From assembly GCA_008012315.1 (NCBI GenBank), contig SSEL01000009.1, forward strand, positions 1 to 64,000: a DNA stretch of 64,000 nucleotides, in the 5' to 3' direction. The notes below the pieces were generated by a model that was not told the origin of the DNA, ran no database searches, and saw only the letters and a program-made list of their open reading frames with translations. Origin of the DNA: Rhodospirillaceae bacterium (lineage in GTDB: Bacteria; Pseudomonadota; Alphaproteobacteria; Dongiales; Dongiaceae). Made by a program: the position numbers and the translations under genes. Shown here one piece after another: positions 20,620 to 29,346 of the stretch (position 1 is its first letter; each line of letters opens with the position of its first letter).

Positions 20620-21198
20620 TCAGGAAATCGGCAATAATGTTGCCTGTATCGTGACCGCGACCCTGCGTCCTACCAGCAGCGGCATGGCGGTCATGCCGAA
20701 ATCGCGCCGGTTTATGGTGGCGACCGCCGTCAGCGCCAGCGGCGTATCGGCCGGCTGCTGCAGCGGCGCCTGCGCGAAGGTAACATGCAAGGTCGCAGGC
20801 TTCGTCACGCCGCGGATCGTCATCTCACCGTCAAGCTCTCCCGCCAGCGCGGATTGCACTCTGAAGCGATGGCCGATGAAGCGCAGCGTTGGGAAATGCT
20901 CGGCATCGAAAAACATCGGCCCGCGAACCTGCGCCTGCGTAAACCTGTCCGACGCCGTAACCGCGCGCGTATCGAGGTTGATTTCCAGGCGCACCCCTTC
21001 CGGATCCCGGGTCGAGACCATCACCTTGCCCTGCATTTTCGGGAACCGGATGGTCCTGCCGGCGAACCCGAGGACGGGAACTTGCGCCGTGACGCTGCTG
21101 GTTGCTTCATCGATCCTGTATGCGCGCGCTTCGATGTCGACGGGCAGCGCAGAGTCAGCGGCGAGCCAGAGCGCCACACCCGCAAGGAACCACTGCAT
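20620..21198 (-). CDS. YceI family periplasmic protein
   Basis: A 192-aa secreted protein. A short signal peptide (MQWFLAGVALWLAADSALP) precedes a lipocalin-like YceI domain with TSSVTAQVPVLGF, FDAEHFPTLRFIGHRF, GEMTIRGVTKPATLHVTF and INRRDFGM. YceI proteins bind isoprenoid or lipid ligands in the periplasm. It lies alone on the minus strand between lolD and dnaE. Confidence 0.9.
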   Translation of the reverse strand: MQWFLAGVALWLAADSALPVDIEARAYRIDEATSSVTAQVPVLGFAGRTIRFPKMQGKVMVSTRDPEGVRLEINLDTRAVTASDRFTQAQVRGPMFFDAEHFPTLRFIGHRFRVQSALAGELDGEMTIRGVTKPATLHVTFAQAPLQQPADTPLALTAVATINRRDFGMTAMPLLVGRRVAVTIQATLLPIS

Positions 21199-21287
21199 GC
21201 GTTAAAGCCCCCGATCAACCTCTAGTAATGATTAGATGGTGCATCGCGGGCGGGCGTACACTCCCTCGGGCGTATCAGGTGAACGCT

Positions 21288-21962
21288 CTACCCAAAACGC
21301 CCTTCGTGGAGCGTAACCACCCGGTCCATGCGGCGGGCCAGTTCGCGGTTATGGGTTGCAACGAGGGCTGCGCTGTTCTGCTGGCGCACCAGGCGCATGA
21401 ATTCGGCGAGCACGATGTCGGCCGTCGCCTCGTCCAGATTACCGGTCGGCTCATCCGCCAGCACCAGCGCCGGCGCGTTGGCCAGTGCGCGCGCCACCGC
21501 CACCCGCTGCTGCTCGCCGCCGGACAATTGCGCCGGGCGATGTTCCAGCCGCTCGACCAGCCCGAGATCGCCCAGGAGAGACGCCGCTCTTTTGTGCGCG
21601 TCAGCCGGCGTGCGGCCCGCGATCAACTGCGGCATCATCACATTCTCGATTGCCGTGAAGTCGGGCAGCAGATGGTGGAACTGGTAGACGAAGCCAAGCT
21701 TGTCGCGGCGCAGGGTCGTGCGCTGGTCCGCGCTCATGGTCTGCGCCTCGACCCCCTGGATGCGGATCGAGCCGCGCCAGCCGCCTTCCAGCAAGCCGAC
21801 CGCCTGCAACAGGGTCGACTTGCCGGCCCCCGACACACCGACGAGCGCCACGATCTCGCCGGGCGCGATCGTCAGGTCGACGCCACGCAGCACATGGATG
21901 GTGACGCCGCCCTGCACGAAGTCGCGGGTCAACCCTTCGATGGCGAGCACCGGTTCACTCAT
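21288..21962 (-). CDS. lolD: lipoprotein-releasing system ATP-binding protein
   Basis: A 224-aa ABC ATPase of the MacB/LolD class: Walker [11 protein letters not shown]-loop [13 protein letters not shown], signature [15 protein letters not shown], Walker [14 protein letters not shown]. With LolC/E it extracts outer-membrane lipoproteins from the inner membrane and passes them to LolA. Its start lies inside the last codons of lolC (8-nt overlap). The order proS-lolC-lolD is usual in Alphaproteobacteria. Confidence 0.93.
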   Translation of the reverse strand: MSEPVLAIEGLTRDFVQGGVTIHVLRGVDLTIAPGEIVALVGVSGAGKSTLLQAVGLLEGGWRGSIRIQGVEAQTMSADQRTTLRRDKLGFVYQFHHLLPDFTAIENVMMPQLIAGRTPADAHKRAASLLGDLGLVERLEHRPAQLSGGEQQRVAVARALANAPALVLADEPTGNLDEATADIVLAEFMRLVRQQNSAALVATHNRELARRMDRVVTLHEGRFG

Positions 21963-23202
21963 AGCGCAACACCTGCACAGGGTCCGTGTTAGCCGCCTTC
22001 CAGGAGGGATAGAGCGTGGCGATCAGGCTCATCACGAAAGCGACCGCGCAGACGCCGGCGATCTGCCACGGATCGACCAGCGACGGCATCTCGGACAGGA
22101 AGCGCACTTCCGGGTTCCACAGGTCGATGCCGAACAGGGCGCCAACCCCGATCACGATCTCCTGCCGGAAGTGCAGCAGCGTGAAGCCGAGCGCCAGCCC
22201 GACCAGGATGCCGACCACGCCGATCACCAGCCCGGCCAGGATGAACACCCGCATCATGGCGGCGCGGCTTGCGCCCATGGTGCGCAGAATGGCGATGTCG
22301 CGGGTCTTGGCGCGCACCAGCATGATGAGGCTGGAGACGATGTTGAACGCGGCGACCACGATGATGATGGTCAATATCCAGAACATCACCACCCGCTCCA
22401 CCTCCAGCGCCTCGAACAGGGCGCGGTTGAGCGCGCGCCAGTCGACGATCACACCGTGCCGGCTCACCTCTGCCTGCAGCGGCGCGACCCGCTCGCCGAC
22501 CTTGTCCGGCTTGTCGGTGACGATCTCGATCGCGCCGACCGCATCGCCAAGCTGGAAATAGCGCTGGGCCGAGGCCAGCGGCATCATCACGAACGCCTGG
22601 TCATACTGGTAGACCCCGACCTCGAAGATCGCCACGACGCGAAAGCTCGCAATGCGCGGCGTCACGCCGAACGGCGTCACCCGGCCCTCCGGCGCGATCA
22701 GCGACACGCTGTCGCCCACGCGCGCCAGCAGCAGGTTGGCGAGCTGCGACCCGAGCGCGATCACCGGTTCGCCGTCCCTGAAATCGGCAAGGCTACCCGC
22801 CTTGACGTTGCGCGCGAAAATGCTGTCCGTGCGAATATCTTCCGGCCGCACGCCGCGCACCGTTATGCCGGCGGCGCGCCCCGGGCGCGAGGCCATGAGC
22901 TGCTGCTCGATGATCGGCGTCGCACGGATGACGCCGGGCAGCTGGCGCGCATCCTCGAGGATCGGCCGCCAGACGTCCAGCCGGCCGTCATAGCCCTGCA
23001 CCAGGGCATGCCCGTTGACGCCGAGAATGCGGTCCAGCAGGTCGGCGCGAAACCCGTTCATCACCGACATCACCGCGACCAGCGCCGCGACACCGAGCGC
23101 GATCCCCATCAGCGAGATGATGGAGACGATGAAGATGAAACTTTCGCCCTTCACCGGGCGCAGGTAACGCGTGGCGATCAGGCGTTCGTAGCGTGCGATC
23201 AT
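21955..23202 (-). CDS. lolC: lipoprotein-releasing ABC transporter permease (LolC/E family)
   Basis: A 415-aa permease with the FtsX/MacB fold. One N-terminal membrane segment ([19 protein letters not shown]) precedes a large periplasmic domain from about residue 50 to 265, and three further segments close the protein: [16 protein letters not shown], the region around [14 protein letters not shown] and the last near [14 protein letters not shown] single LolC/E gene, here presumably forming a homodimer, is typical of Alphaproteobacteria. It overlaps proS by 4 nt (ATGA) upstream and lolD by 8 nt downstream. Confidence 0.92.
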   Translation of the reverse strand: MIARYERLIATRYLRPVKGESFIFIVSIISLMGIALGVAALVAVMSVMNGFRADLLDRILGVNGHALVQGYDGRLDVWRPILEDARQLPGVIRATPIIEQQLMASRPGRAAGITVRGVRPEDIRTDSIFARNVKAGSLADFRDGEPVIALGSQLANLLLARVGDSVSLIAPEGRVTPFGVTPRIASFRVVAIFEVGVYQYDQAFVMMPLASAQRYFQLGDAVGAIEIVTDKPDKVGERVAPLQAEVSRHGVIVDWRALNRALFEALEVERVVMFWILTIIIVVAAFNIVSSLIMLVRAKTRDIAILRTMGASRAAMMRVFILAGLVIGVVGILVGLALGFTLLHFRQEIVIGVGALFGIDLWNPEVRFLSEMPSLVDPWQIAGVCAVAFVMSLIATLYPSWKAANTDPVQVLRYE

Positions 23203-24521
23203 GCGGTCAGCAGCTTGAGCGCGGCGTCGAGGGACAGTTCCTGCTTGTCGCCGGTGGCGCGCCGCTTGACCTCGACCACTCCGGCGGCGATGCCCTTGGG
23301 GCCGATGGTCACCTGCCAGGGCAGCCCGATCAGGTCCATGGCCGCGAACTTGGCGCCACCGCGCTCGTCGCGGTCGTCGTAGTAGGTGTCGATCCCGGCC
23401 GCCTGCAGCTTCGCATAAAGATCGTCGGCCGCCGACGCGCAGGCCGCATCGTCGACCCGCAGATTGATCAGCCCCACCTGGAACGGTGCCACCGCATCCG
23501 GCCAGACGATGCCGTTGGCGTCATGGCTTGCCTCGATGATCGCAGCAGCAAGGCGCGACACCCCGACGCCGTAGGAGCCCATGTGCGGGATGATCGTGGT
23601 GCCGTCAGGCCCCTGCACCCGCAGGTTCATGGGCTCGGAGTATTTGGTGCCAAAGTAGAAGATGTGCCCAACCTCGATGCCACGTCCGGTCAGCACCGCT
23701 TCGCCCAGCTCCGCCTCGCGTGGCAGATCGCGTTTTTCGTCGGTTGCGGCATAGTCGGTGATCAGTCCCTTGATCCAGGCGTCGAGCGCACCGGCATCGT
23801 CGGGATCGAAGCTGAGGTCGGCATAGCCGCGCGGCTGGTCCCAGTTTCTGTGGAAGAACACCTCTGACTCGCCCGTCGGTGCCATGACGATGAACTCGTG
23901 GGACAGGTCGCCGCCGATCGGCCCGGTGTCGGCCTGCATGGGGATCGCTTTCAGTCCCAGGCGCTCGAAGGTGCGCAGATAGGCCAGGAACATCCTGTTG
24001 TAGCTGTGGCGTGCGCCGGCCTGGTCGAGATCGAAGGAATAGGCGTCCTTCATCAGGAATTCGCGCCCGCGCATCAGGCCGAAGCGCGGCCGGACCTCGT
24101 CACGGAACTTCCACTGGATGTGATAGAGGTTGCGCGGCAGGTCGCGATAGCTGGCGACGTTGTCGCGGAAGATGCTGGTGATCATCTCCTCGTTGGTCGG
24201 CCCGTAGAGCATCTCGCGGTCGTGCCGGTCCCTGAAGCGCAGCATCTCCGGCCCGTAGGCGTCGTAGCGGCCGGACTCACGCCACAGATCGGCTGACTGC
24301 ACCGTCGGCATCAGCACTTCCAGCGCGCCGGCGCGGTTCTGCTCCTCGCGAACGATGCGCTCGATATTCTTGAGCACACGCAGCCCGAGCGGCAGCCAGG
24401 CATAGATGCCGGCGGCCTGCTGGCGGATCATGCCGGCGCGCAGCATCAGCGTATGGCTGACGATCTGCGCCTCGGTCGGGTTTTCCTTGATCAGTGGCAG
24501 GAAGAAGCGGGAAGCGCGCAT
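23199..24521 (-). CDS. proS: proline--tRNA ligase
   Basis: A 440-aa class II aminoacyl-tRNA synthetase of the short alphaproteobacterial ProS type, which lacks the INS editing domain found in E. coli (572 aa). Motif 1 lies around [13 protein letters not shown], motif 2 in [21 protein letters not shown] and motif 3 in [15 protein letters not shown]. The C-terminal anticodon-binding domain begins around residue 345. It charges tRNA-Pro. Its upstream region carries a long hairpin (24560-24620). Confidence 0.95.
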   Translation of the reverse strand: MRASRFFLPLIKENPTEAQIVSHTLMLRAGMIRQQAAGIYAWLPLGLRVLKNIERIVREEQNRAGALEVLMPTVQSADLWRESGRYDAYGPEMLRFRDRHDREMLYGPTNEEMITSIFRDNVASYRDLPRNLYHIQWKFRDEVRPRFGLMRGREFLMKDAYSFDLDQAGARHSYNRMFLAYLRTFERLGLKAIPMQADTGPIGGDLSHEFIVMAPTGESEVFFHRNWDQPRGYADLSFDPDDAGALDAWIKGLITDYAATDEKRDLPREAELGEAVLTGRGIEVGHIFYFGTKYSEPMNLRVQGPDGTTIIPHMGSYGVGVSRLAAAIIEASHDANGIVWPDAVAPFQVGLINLRVDDAACASAADDLYAKLQAAGIDTYYDDRDERGGAKFAAMDLIGLPWQVTIGPKGIAAGVVEVKRRATGDKQELSLDAALKLLTA

Positions 24522-24559
24522 GAAGCCCCTGGAACGGTTGTGGATCGTCCCAAGCTCTT

Positions 24560-24620
24560 AGACCCTTCCCGTTTTTGATTGAATCACTTTTTGTGAGGCA
24601 ATCAGAAACGGCAAGGGTCT
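24560..24620. repeat. long imperfect hairpin upstream of proS
   Basis: AGACCCTTCCCGTTTTTGATTG (24560-24581, written here only to mark the arm) pairs with the arm ending GCAAGGGTCT (24599-24620), with two mismatches in 22 positions; TCAC and GTGA extend the stem towards the loop. No T-run follows on either side. It may be a dispersed repeat or a leader structure of proS. Confidence 0.65.
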
Positions 24621-24632
24621 ACGCAAAGAGTG

Positions 24633-24701
24633 AGAGCCTTTCTTGTCGCTTTGCTTGAGCCACTTTAACACAAGCGCCTCAATCTCAGTCGGAAAGGCTC
24701 T
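24633..24701. repeat. imperfect inverted repeat with AGAGCCTTTC ends
   Basis: AGAGCCTTTC at 24633-24642 is mirrored by GAAAGGCTCT at 24692-24701. The interior pairs weakly (TTGAG with CTCAA). On the minus strand it reads CTAGAGCCTTTCCG, like the CTAGAGC-headed intergenic repeats of Alphaproteobacteria, a variant of which is seen at 61135-61202. It sits against the end of the hypothetical gene at 24700. Confidence 0.55.
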
Positions 24702-25116
24702 AGCGGCGGCGCGGGGCCGGTGTCGAGACTTCCGGTTTGCAGGGTGCGATAATCGCCGGCTTGTCGCCGATCACCGGGCTCTCGATCGTTACGGCGCCAT
24801 CCGACTTGACGGTGAGATTGGCGACCGGCGCCCGGCCGAGCAGACGTCCATCCCGTACGACATCCCGGGTCAACGGTATCGCCAGGTCGAACGGCTGAGT
24901 CGAAAGACTCGTCGAATCTGCGGAAACATCCGCCGTAGGCCGGTGCGCGACGTCGTCGGACGGCCGGTGCTGCGCATCGGCGCAGCTCTGCGCCTGTGCG
25001 CAAACCCATGGTATCGGGAACATCAGCAGGGCCGATACCAGCAGTTGTTGCAGCCTGGTCACAGGGCTTGTCCTACCGTCATGCTGCGCAGCATTTTCAT
25101 CGATCCATCGTTGCAT
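24700..25116 (-). CDS. hypothetical exported protein
   Basis: A 138-aa protein not recognised. Residues 20-43 form a signal-peptide-like segment (LLVSALLMFPIPWVCAQAQS). The mature part is Ser/Asp-rich, with two Cys residues, a RPSDDVAHRPTADVSADS low-complexity stretch and a basic Pro-rich end. TAAGG precedes the ATG at 25116. A start further in, closer to the signal segment, is possible. The stop codon overlaps the end of the inverted repeat at 24633-24701. Confidence 0.55.
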   Translation of the reverse strand: MQRWIDENAAQHDGRTSPVTRLQQLLVSALLMFPIPWVCAQAQSCADAQHRPSDDVAHRPTADVSADSTSLSTQPFDLAIPLTRDVVRDGRLLGRAPVANLTVKSDGAVTIESPVIGDKPAIIAPCKPEVSTPAPRRR

Positions 25117-25230
25117 CTGTTACCTTAGGCGCTAGACGTTTCAACACGCTCGCAAGGGTCAAGGTTACGGGGAGAATCGGCTTAAGGCTGAACATCCTAG
25201 CCCTAAAATAGAAAACAATGGGCTAACTGA

Positions 25231-25262
25231 CGTGGGTCCGGCTTTGCCGGGCCCTTTTTTTG
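25231..25262 (+). terminator. orphan rho-independent terminator on the plus strand
   Basis: GGTCCGGC-TTT-GCCGGGCC followed by CTTTTTTT is a strong intrinsic terminator in plus-strand orientation. No plus-strand protein gene precedes it; both neighbouring genes are on the minus strand. Read on the minus strand the stem has no T-run. It may end a small RNA transcribed from about 25120 or terminate antisense transcription. Confidence 0.75.
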
Positions 25263-25292
25263 CGCCTGGCGTCTATTGCACCGGCGGCAGCA

Positions 25293-25559
25293 CTACTCCC
25301 GGAACGGCCCGGGCATGTTCGCAAGCGTCAGCCAGCCGAAATGCTCGTTCGCCCAGTAGAGCGCGAAGAAGCCAAGGCTGATCAAGGTCGTCCACAGCAG
25401 CTTCTTTTTCAGCATGGGCGCGGCTGGCGCGCTGTCCGCCTGTCCCGGGACCAGATCGGTCCCCGCCTCCGCCGCCGTGCGCACACCCCAGGGCAGCACG
25501 GTGAACAGCACCGTCCACCAGATGATGAGATAGATGGCGAGACCGCTGATCAGGCTCAT
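25293..25559 (-). CDS. DUF1467 family membrane protein
   Basis: An 88-aa inner-membrane protein with two hydrophobic segments (ISGLAIYLIIWWTVLFTVL and LWTTLISLGFFALYWA). VLPWGVRTAAEAG followed by VPGQADSAPAAPMLKKK matches DUF1467, a small alphaproteobacterial family usually found near proS and RNase J, as here. Function unknown. Its ATG overlaps the stop of the upstream lipoprotein gene by 1 nt. Confidence 0.88.
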   Translation of the reverse strand: MSLISGLAIYLIIWWTVLFTVLPWGVRTAAEAGTDLVPGQADSAPAAPMLKKKLLWTTLISLGFFALYWANEHFGWLTLANMPGPFRE

Positions 25560-26068
25560 CAGTTGGTTTTTGCTCCCGCCATCACCGTGATCTGGGTCTC
25601 GCCCTTGTCGCCGGGCTGGATCATCACCTGCATGCCGTCATGCTCGTCGCCGGCGCTGATCATGCGGGACTCATCCGTGGTGATCTCCGCGGTGACCTTC
25701 ATGCCGCGGTCCGCGATCACCTTCTTGTAGTGGGCGACCACTTTGTCCGCGCTGTCGCTGGAGGTCATGACCACCATGCCGCCCGCGCCGCCCTCGCTGA
25801 CACCCTTCATGGTGCTGACCACTTTGGCCCCGGGATAAACTGGCGCGACGTCTTTGGCTGCCGATGCGGCTGCATCGCCGGAGGAGAAGGTGGCAGCACC
25901 TTTCTCGGAGGTGAAGGTCACCGTGTCCTTGTCCTGGCTGACCTCGCCCTTGACCGTCTGGTCTTCGCCCTCGGACGACTTGACCGTGAAGGTTACGTCC
26001 TCGGTCTTCTTGCTCTCCCCGCAGGACGCCAGCGCCAGGCCGGCCACAACAAGCACCATGATCCGCAT
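25559..26068 (-). CDS. hypothetical lipoprotein
   Basis: A 169-aa protein with a clear lipoprotein signal: MRIMVLVVAGLALASCGES, lipobox LASC, lipidated Cys at residue 16. The mature part begins with a charged beta-rich region (DVTFTVKSSEGEDQTVKGE) and ends with a segment resembling bacterial lipoproteins of the YPGA / VVAHYKKVIADRGM type. Outer- or inner-membrane anchored in the periplasm. Function unknown. It starts 11 nt after RNase J and is coupled to the DUF1467 gene. Confidence 0.8.
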   Translation of the reverse strand: MRIMVLVVAGLALASCGESKKTEDVTFTVKSSEGEDQTVKGEVSQDKDTVTFTSEKGAATFSSGDAAASAAKDVAPVYPGAKVVSTMKGVSEGGAGGMVVMTSSDSADKVVAHYKKVIADRGMKVTAEITTDESRMISAGDEHDGMQVMIQPGDKGETQITVMAGAKTN

Positions 26069-26079
26069 AAGTCCCCTCC

Positions 26080-27726
26080 CTACACCTTGATGATATGCAC
26101 CTCGGCTATCGGCCTCTTGCCGGTATAGTCGCGCGCCTGCGACCGGATCGCAATGCGGATTTTCTCGGACAGCCCGGCGACATCCTTGGCGTTCGACGTC
26201 TCGACGATGCGGACCACCTCCCGCTTCGCCTTGGCGACGAAGTCGTCCAGGTCTTCCTCCAATGGCAGGCCCTGCACGGCGAACACCGGCTCGCCCAGCA
26301 GCTTGCCGCGCTGCAGGGCCAGACTCACGGAGAGGTACCCATTGAACAGCAGCCGCCGGCGCTGGACCATCGTCAGACCGTCGGCCGGCACGATCACGTC
26401 GCCATCGAGCACCAGCCTGCCAGCGGTCTCCTCACGCAGCTTCTTCGGGCCGTCGGGTGCCAGGCGGATCACCGCGCCGTTGGTCGGCACGATGGCATCG
26501 GGCACGCCAAGCGAGAGCGCCAGCGTTGCATGCTCCGTCATGTGGCGCATCTCGCCATGGACCGGCACGGCGATCTGCGGGCGGATCCACCCGTACATGG
26601 CCTCCAGTTCGGGCCGGCCGGGGTGGCCGGAGACGTGCACGTGCGCGCCTTTTTCCGTGATCACCTCCACACCCTGCGACACCAGCGCATTGTGCAGTAC
26701 CCCGACCGCCAGTTCGTTGCCCGGAATCTGCTTGGACGAGAAAATGACCAGATCGCCCTTCGAAAGGCGGATCTCGTTATGCTCCTTGGCGGCGATGCGG
26801 GCGAGTGCAGCCCGTGCCTCGCCCTGGCACCCGGTCGCCACGAACAGCACCGACTGCGGCGGCAAGGACATCGCTTCGTCCGGATCGATCAACGGCGGCA
26901 AGTGCTTGAGGTATCCGCTCGCCTTTGCCACCCGGATGATCCGGTCGAGCGAGCGCCCGACAACGCAGAGCTGGCGCCCGGTCTCGTTGGCGACATGGCC
27001 GATGGTATCGACCCGCGCGGCGTTGGAGGCGAAGGTCGTCACCAGCACGCGGCCCTTGCGCCCCTTGACCACTTCCAGCATCGCCCGGCGCACTTCGCCC
27101 TCGGAGCCTGATGCCTCGCGATTGAACACATTGGTCGAGTCCCCGACCAGGGCCAGCACGCCGCTGTCGCCGATGGCTGTCAACTGCTCGGGCGTCGATG
27201 GTTTGCCCATCAGCGGCTCATCGTCCAGCTTCCAGTCGCCGGTGTGGAACAGGCGGCCGTAAGGCGTCTCGATCACCAGGGCATTGCCCTCCGGGATCGA
27301 GTGGGCAAGGTGGACATAGCGGATCTTGAACGGCCCCAGCTCGAGGGTCGCCCCCATGGAGACGGTCTTGACCTTGATCGCGTCGTCGAACCCGTCGGAC
27401 TTCAGCTTCTCGCGCAGCAGGCCGGCGGTGAACGGCGTTGCATAAACCGGCACTTTCAGATCGCCGGCCAGATAGGGCGCCGCACCCAGATGGTCCTCGC
27501 GCCCATGGGTCAGCACCACGCCCAGCAGACGGTCGCGGTTACGTTCGATGAAGGTCAGGTCTGGCAGCACCAGCTCGACGCCGGGCAGGCTCGGGTCCGC
27601 GAAGGTCATTCCCAGATCGACCATGATCCATTTACCCTGACAACCGAACAGGTTGACGTTCATGCCGATTTCGCCCGAGCCGCCCAAAGGCAGGAACAGC
27701 AGCTCGTCGCCGGGAATTGTCACCAA
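26080..27726 (-). CDS. rnj: ribonuclease J, with an altered metal-binding motif
   Basis: A 548-aa metallo-beta-lactamase/beta-CASP RNase of the RNase J family, acting in rRNA maturation and mRNA decay. The core motif normally reads HGHEDH; here it is LTHGREDHLGA, so residue 76 is Arg (codon CGC, 27499-27501) while H74, D78 and H79 are present. HLAHSIPEGNALVIET and LFHTGDWKLDD supply later metal ligands, and SGHPGRPELEAMYGWIRPQ belongs to the beta-CASP/C-terminal part. Its neighbours coaX, birA and DUF1467 match the usual alphaproteobacterial setting. The Arg could alter activity or be a sequence error. Confidence 0.92.
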   Translation of the reverse strand: MVTIPGDELLFLPLGGSGEIGMNVNLFGCQGKWIMVDLGMTFADPSLPGVELVLPDLTFIERNRDRLLGVVLTHGREDHLGAAPYLAGDLKVPVYATPFTAGLLREKLKSDGFDDAIKVKTVSMGATLELGPFKIRYVHLAHSIPEGNALVIETPYGRLFHTGDWKLDDEPLMGKPSTPEQLTAIGDSGVLALVGDSTNVFNREASGSEGEVRRAMLEVVKGRKGRVLVTTFASNAARVDTIGHVANETGRQLCVVGRSLDRIIRVAKASGYLKHLPPLIDPDEAMSLPPQSVLFVATGCQGEARAALARIAAKEHNEIRLSKGDLVIFSSKQIPGNELAVGVLHNALVSQGVEVITEKGAHVHVSGHPGRPELEAMYGWIRPQIAVPVHGEMRHMTEHATLALSLGVPDAIVPTNGAVIRLAPDGPKKLREETAGRLVLDGDVIVPADGLTMVQRRRLLFNGYLSVSLALQRGKLLGEPVFAVQGLPLEEDLDDFVAKAKREVVRIVETSNAKDVAGLSEKIRIAIRSQARDYTGKRPIAEVHIIKV

Positions 27727-27824
27727 TGAAATCCTTGTTCGTTCAATGCTCTATTGCCGGGCATAGATGGGCGGTGGCCGGTGCGCCGTCAACGCGACAT
27801 CGCGCTGCGCCGCAATAAAAGTTT

Positions 27825-28601
27825 TCAGGCCTGCACGTTTCGCGCGTATATCGCCGCTAGGCCTTTCACGGTCAGGTCGGCGTCGACATGGTCGATCGAG
27901 TCCGTATGCCGGTCGAACAAGGGACTGAGGCCGCCGGTTGCAATCACCGTCGCCCGCCCGCCAAGTTCGGCGCGGCAACGCGCGACCATGCCTTCGATCA
28001 GGCCGACATAGCCCCAGAAAATCCCGGACTGCATGGCCTCGATGGTGGAGCGCCCGATGGCCCGACCGGACGGCGGCGGCTCGACCGCGATCTTGGGCAG
28101 CTTGGCGGACGCGAGGAACAGCGCCTCGACCGACAGGTTGATGCCGGGCGCGATCACACCCCCGCGGTACACGCCGTCGCCCGAAATGATGTCGAACGTC
28201 GTCGCCGTGCCGAAATCGATGACGATGAGATCGCCCGGATAGGCCGCATGCGCCGCCACCGCGTTGACCAGCCGGTCGGCGCCGACTTCCGACGGGTTCG
28301 GCAGGTCGATGCCGATGCCGAGGTCGATCTGCGCGGTCACCACCAGTGGCTCGACCCCGAAGTAGCGCTTGCACATCTGACGCAGGTTGAACAGCGTCGC
28401 CGGCACCACCGTGGCGATGGCGACATCAGTAATCGCGGCGCGGTCGCCGCCGTTGATGTCCATCAGTTGCGACAGCCAGACCATATATTCGTCCGCCGTG
28501 CGGCGCGCCTCGGTCGAGATGCGCCAGCGCTCGCGAATCTCGCCGCCCTCGATCAGCGCGAACAGCGTGTTGGTGTTGCCTACGTCAATCGCCAGCAGCA
28601 T
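27825..28601 (-). CDS. coaX: type III pantothenate kinase
   Basis: A 258-aa acetate/sugar kinase-fold enzyme that phosphorylates pantothenate, the first step of CoA synthesis. Evidence: the N-terminal phosphate loop MLLAIDVGNTNTLFAL, the pantothenate-site segment VGADRLVNAVAAH, and VIDFGTATTFDII. The start at 28601 has GAGGGAA upstream and overlaps the 3' end of birA by 17 nt. Part of the nuoN-birA-coaX-rnj run. Confidence 0.94.
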   Translation of the reverse strand: MLLAIDVGNTNTLFALIEGGEIRERWRISTEARRTADEYMVWLSQLMDINGGDRAAITDVAIATVVPATLFNLRQMCKRYFGVEPLVVTAQIDLGIGIDLPNPSEVGADRLVNAVAAHAAYPGDLIVIDFGTATTFDIISGDGVYRGGVIAPGINLSVEALFLASAKLPKIAVEPPPSGRAIGRSTIEAMQSGIFWGYVGLIEGMVARCRAELGGRATVIATGGLSPLFDRHTDSIDHVDADLTVKGLAAIYARNVQA

Positions 28602-29346
28602 GGCCGGTTCCCTCGAAAACGTCTGCGGCATGAAGGGTCTCGACCACGCCGCTGTCAAGGCGCAGCACCAGCGCGCCGTCTTCGGCCAGGTCGAGGAACT
28701 GACCAGCGAGCGTCCGATAGGTCAGCCGCGCCTCGATCCGTGCGCCGAGGCCCGAGGCGGACGCGAGCCAGGCGGTGCGGATTGGCGCGAACCCGCCCTC
28801 GCGCCAGCGGCGACGCCAGGCGTCGAACGTCGTGATGACGGCCCGTGCGACCGTGTCCGGGTCTGGCGCGTCGCCGGTCATTGCCTGCAGGCTGGTTGCC
28901 GGGCGTTCCAGACCCATCGGGTGATGCGCGAGGTTGATGCCGATGCCGACCACGACCCACGGCAATTCCCGGGGTGTTGCACGGGTCTCGAGCAGGATGC
29001 CGCTGACCTTGGCACCATCGAGCAGGACGTCGTTGGGCCATTTCAGGAGCAGCCGCCCCGCCGGCACCCACTGGCCGAGCGCCTCCCGCACGGCGAGCGC
29101 TGCAACGAAGGACAACTGCGCCAGCATGCCCTCGCCCGGGCGGGCGCGGATCAGGCCGCTCAGCAGCAGATTGCCGGCCGGCGACTCCCAGACGCGGCCG
29201 CGCCGCCCCCGTCCGGCGGTCTGCCGGTCCGCCCGCAGCCAGCTGTTGTCGGCAGCGCCAAGCACGGCCTGCTCCAGCATGGTCTCGTTGGTGGAGGCGA
29301 GTTCCGGGACCGCGCGCAGGGTCCAGGGCGTTTGCGGCGCGCTCAA
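28585..29346 (-). CDS. birA: biotin--[acetyl-CoA-carboxylase] ligase
   Basis: A 253-aa biotin protein ligase without the N-terminal DNA-binding domain of E. coli BirA, so it should be an enzyme only and not a repressor. The biotin-binding loop is QTAGRGRRGRVWESPAGNLL; LKWPNDVLLDGAKVSGILLE holds the catalytic Lys, and VVVGIGINLAHHP the adenylate site. It attaches biotin to carboxylase subunits. Its start overlaps the nuoN stop by 4 nt (ATGA). Confidence 0.94.
   Translation of the reverse strand: MSAPQTPWTLRAVPELASTNETMLEQAVLGAADNSWLRADRQTAGRGRRGRVWESPAGNLLLSGLIRARPGEGMLAQLSFVAALAVREALGQWVPAGRLLLKWPNDVLLDGAKVSGILLETRATPRELPWVVVGIGINLAHHPMGLERPATSLQAMTGDAPDPDTVARAVITTFDAWRRRWREGGFAPIRTAWLASASGLGARIEARLTYRTLAGQFLDLAEDGALVLRLDSGVVETLHAADVFEGTGHAAGD

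Noticed and set aside
25231-25262. Terminator assigned to the minus-strand DUF1467 gene
   Set aside because: The T-run is only on the plus-strand 3' side; on the minus strand the stem is followed by ACGTCAG.
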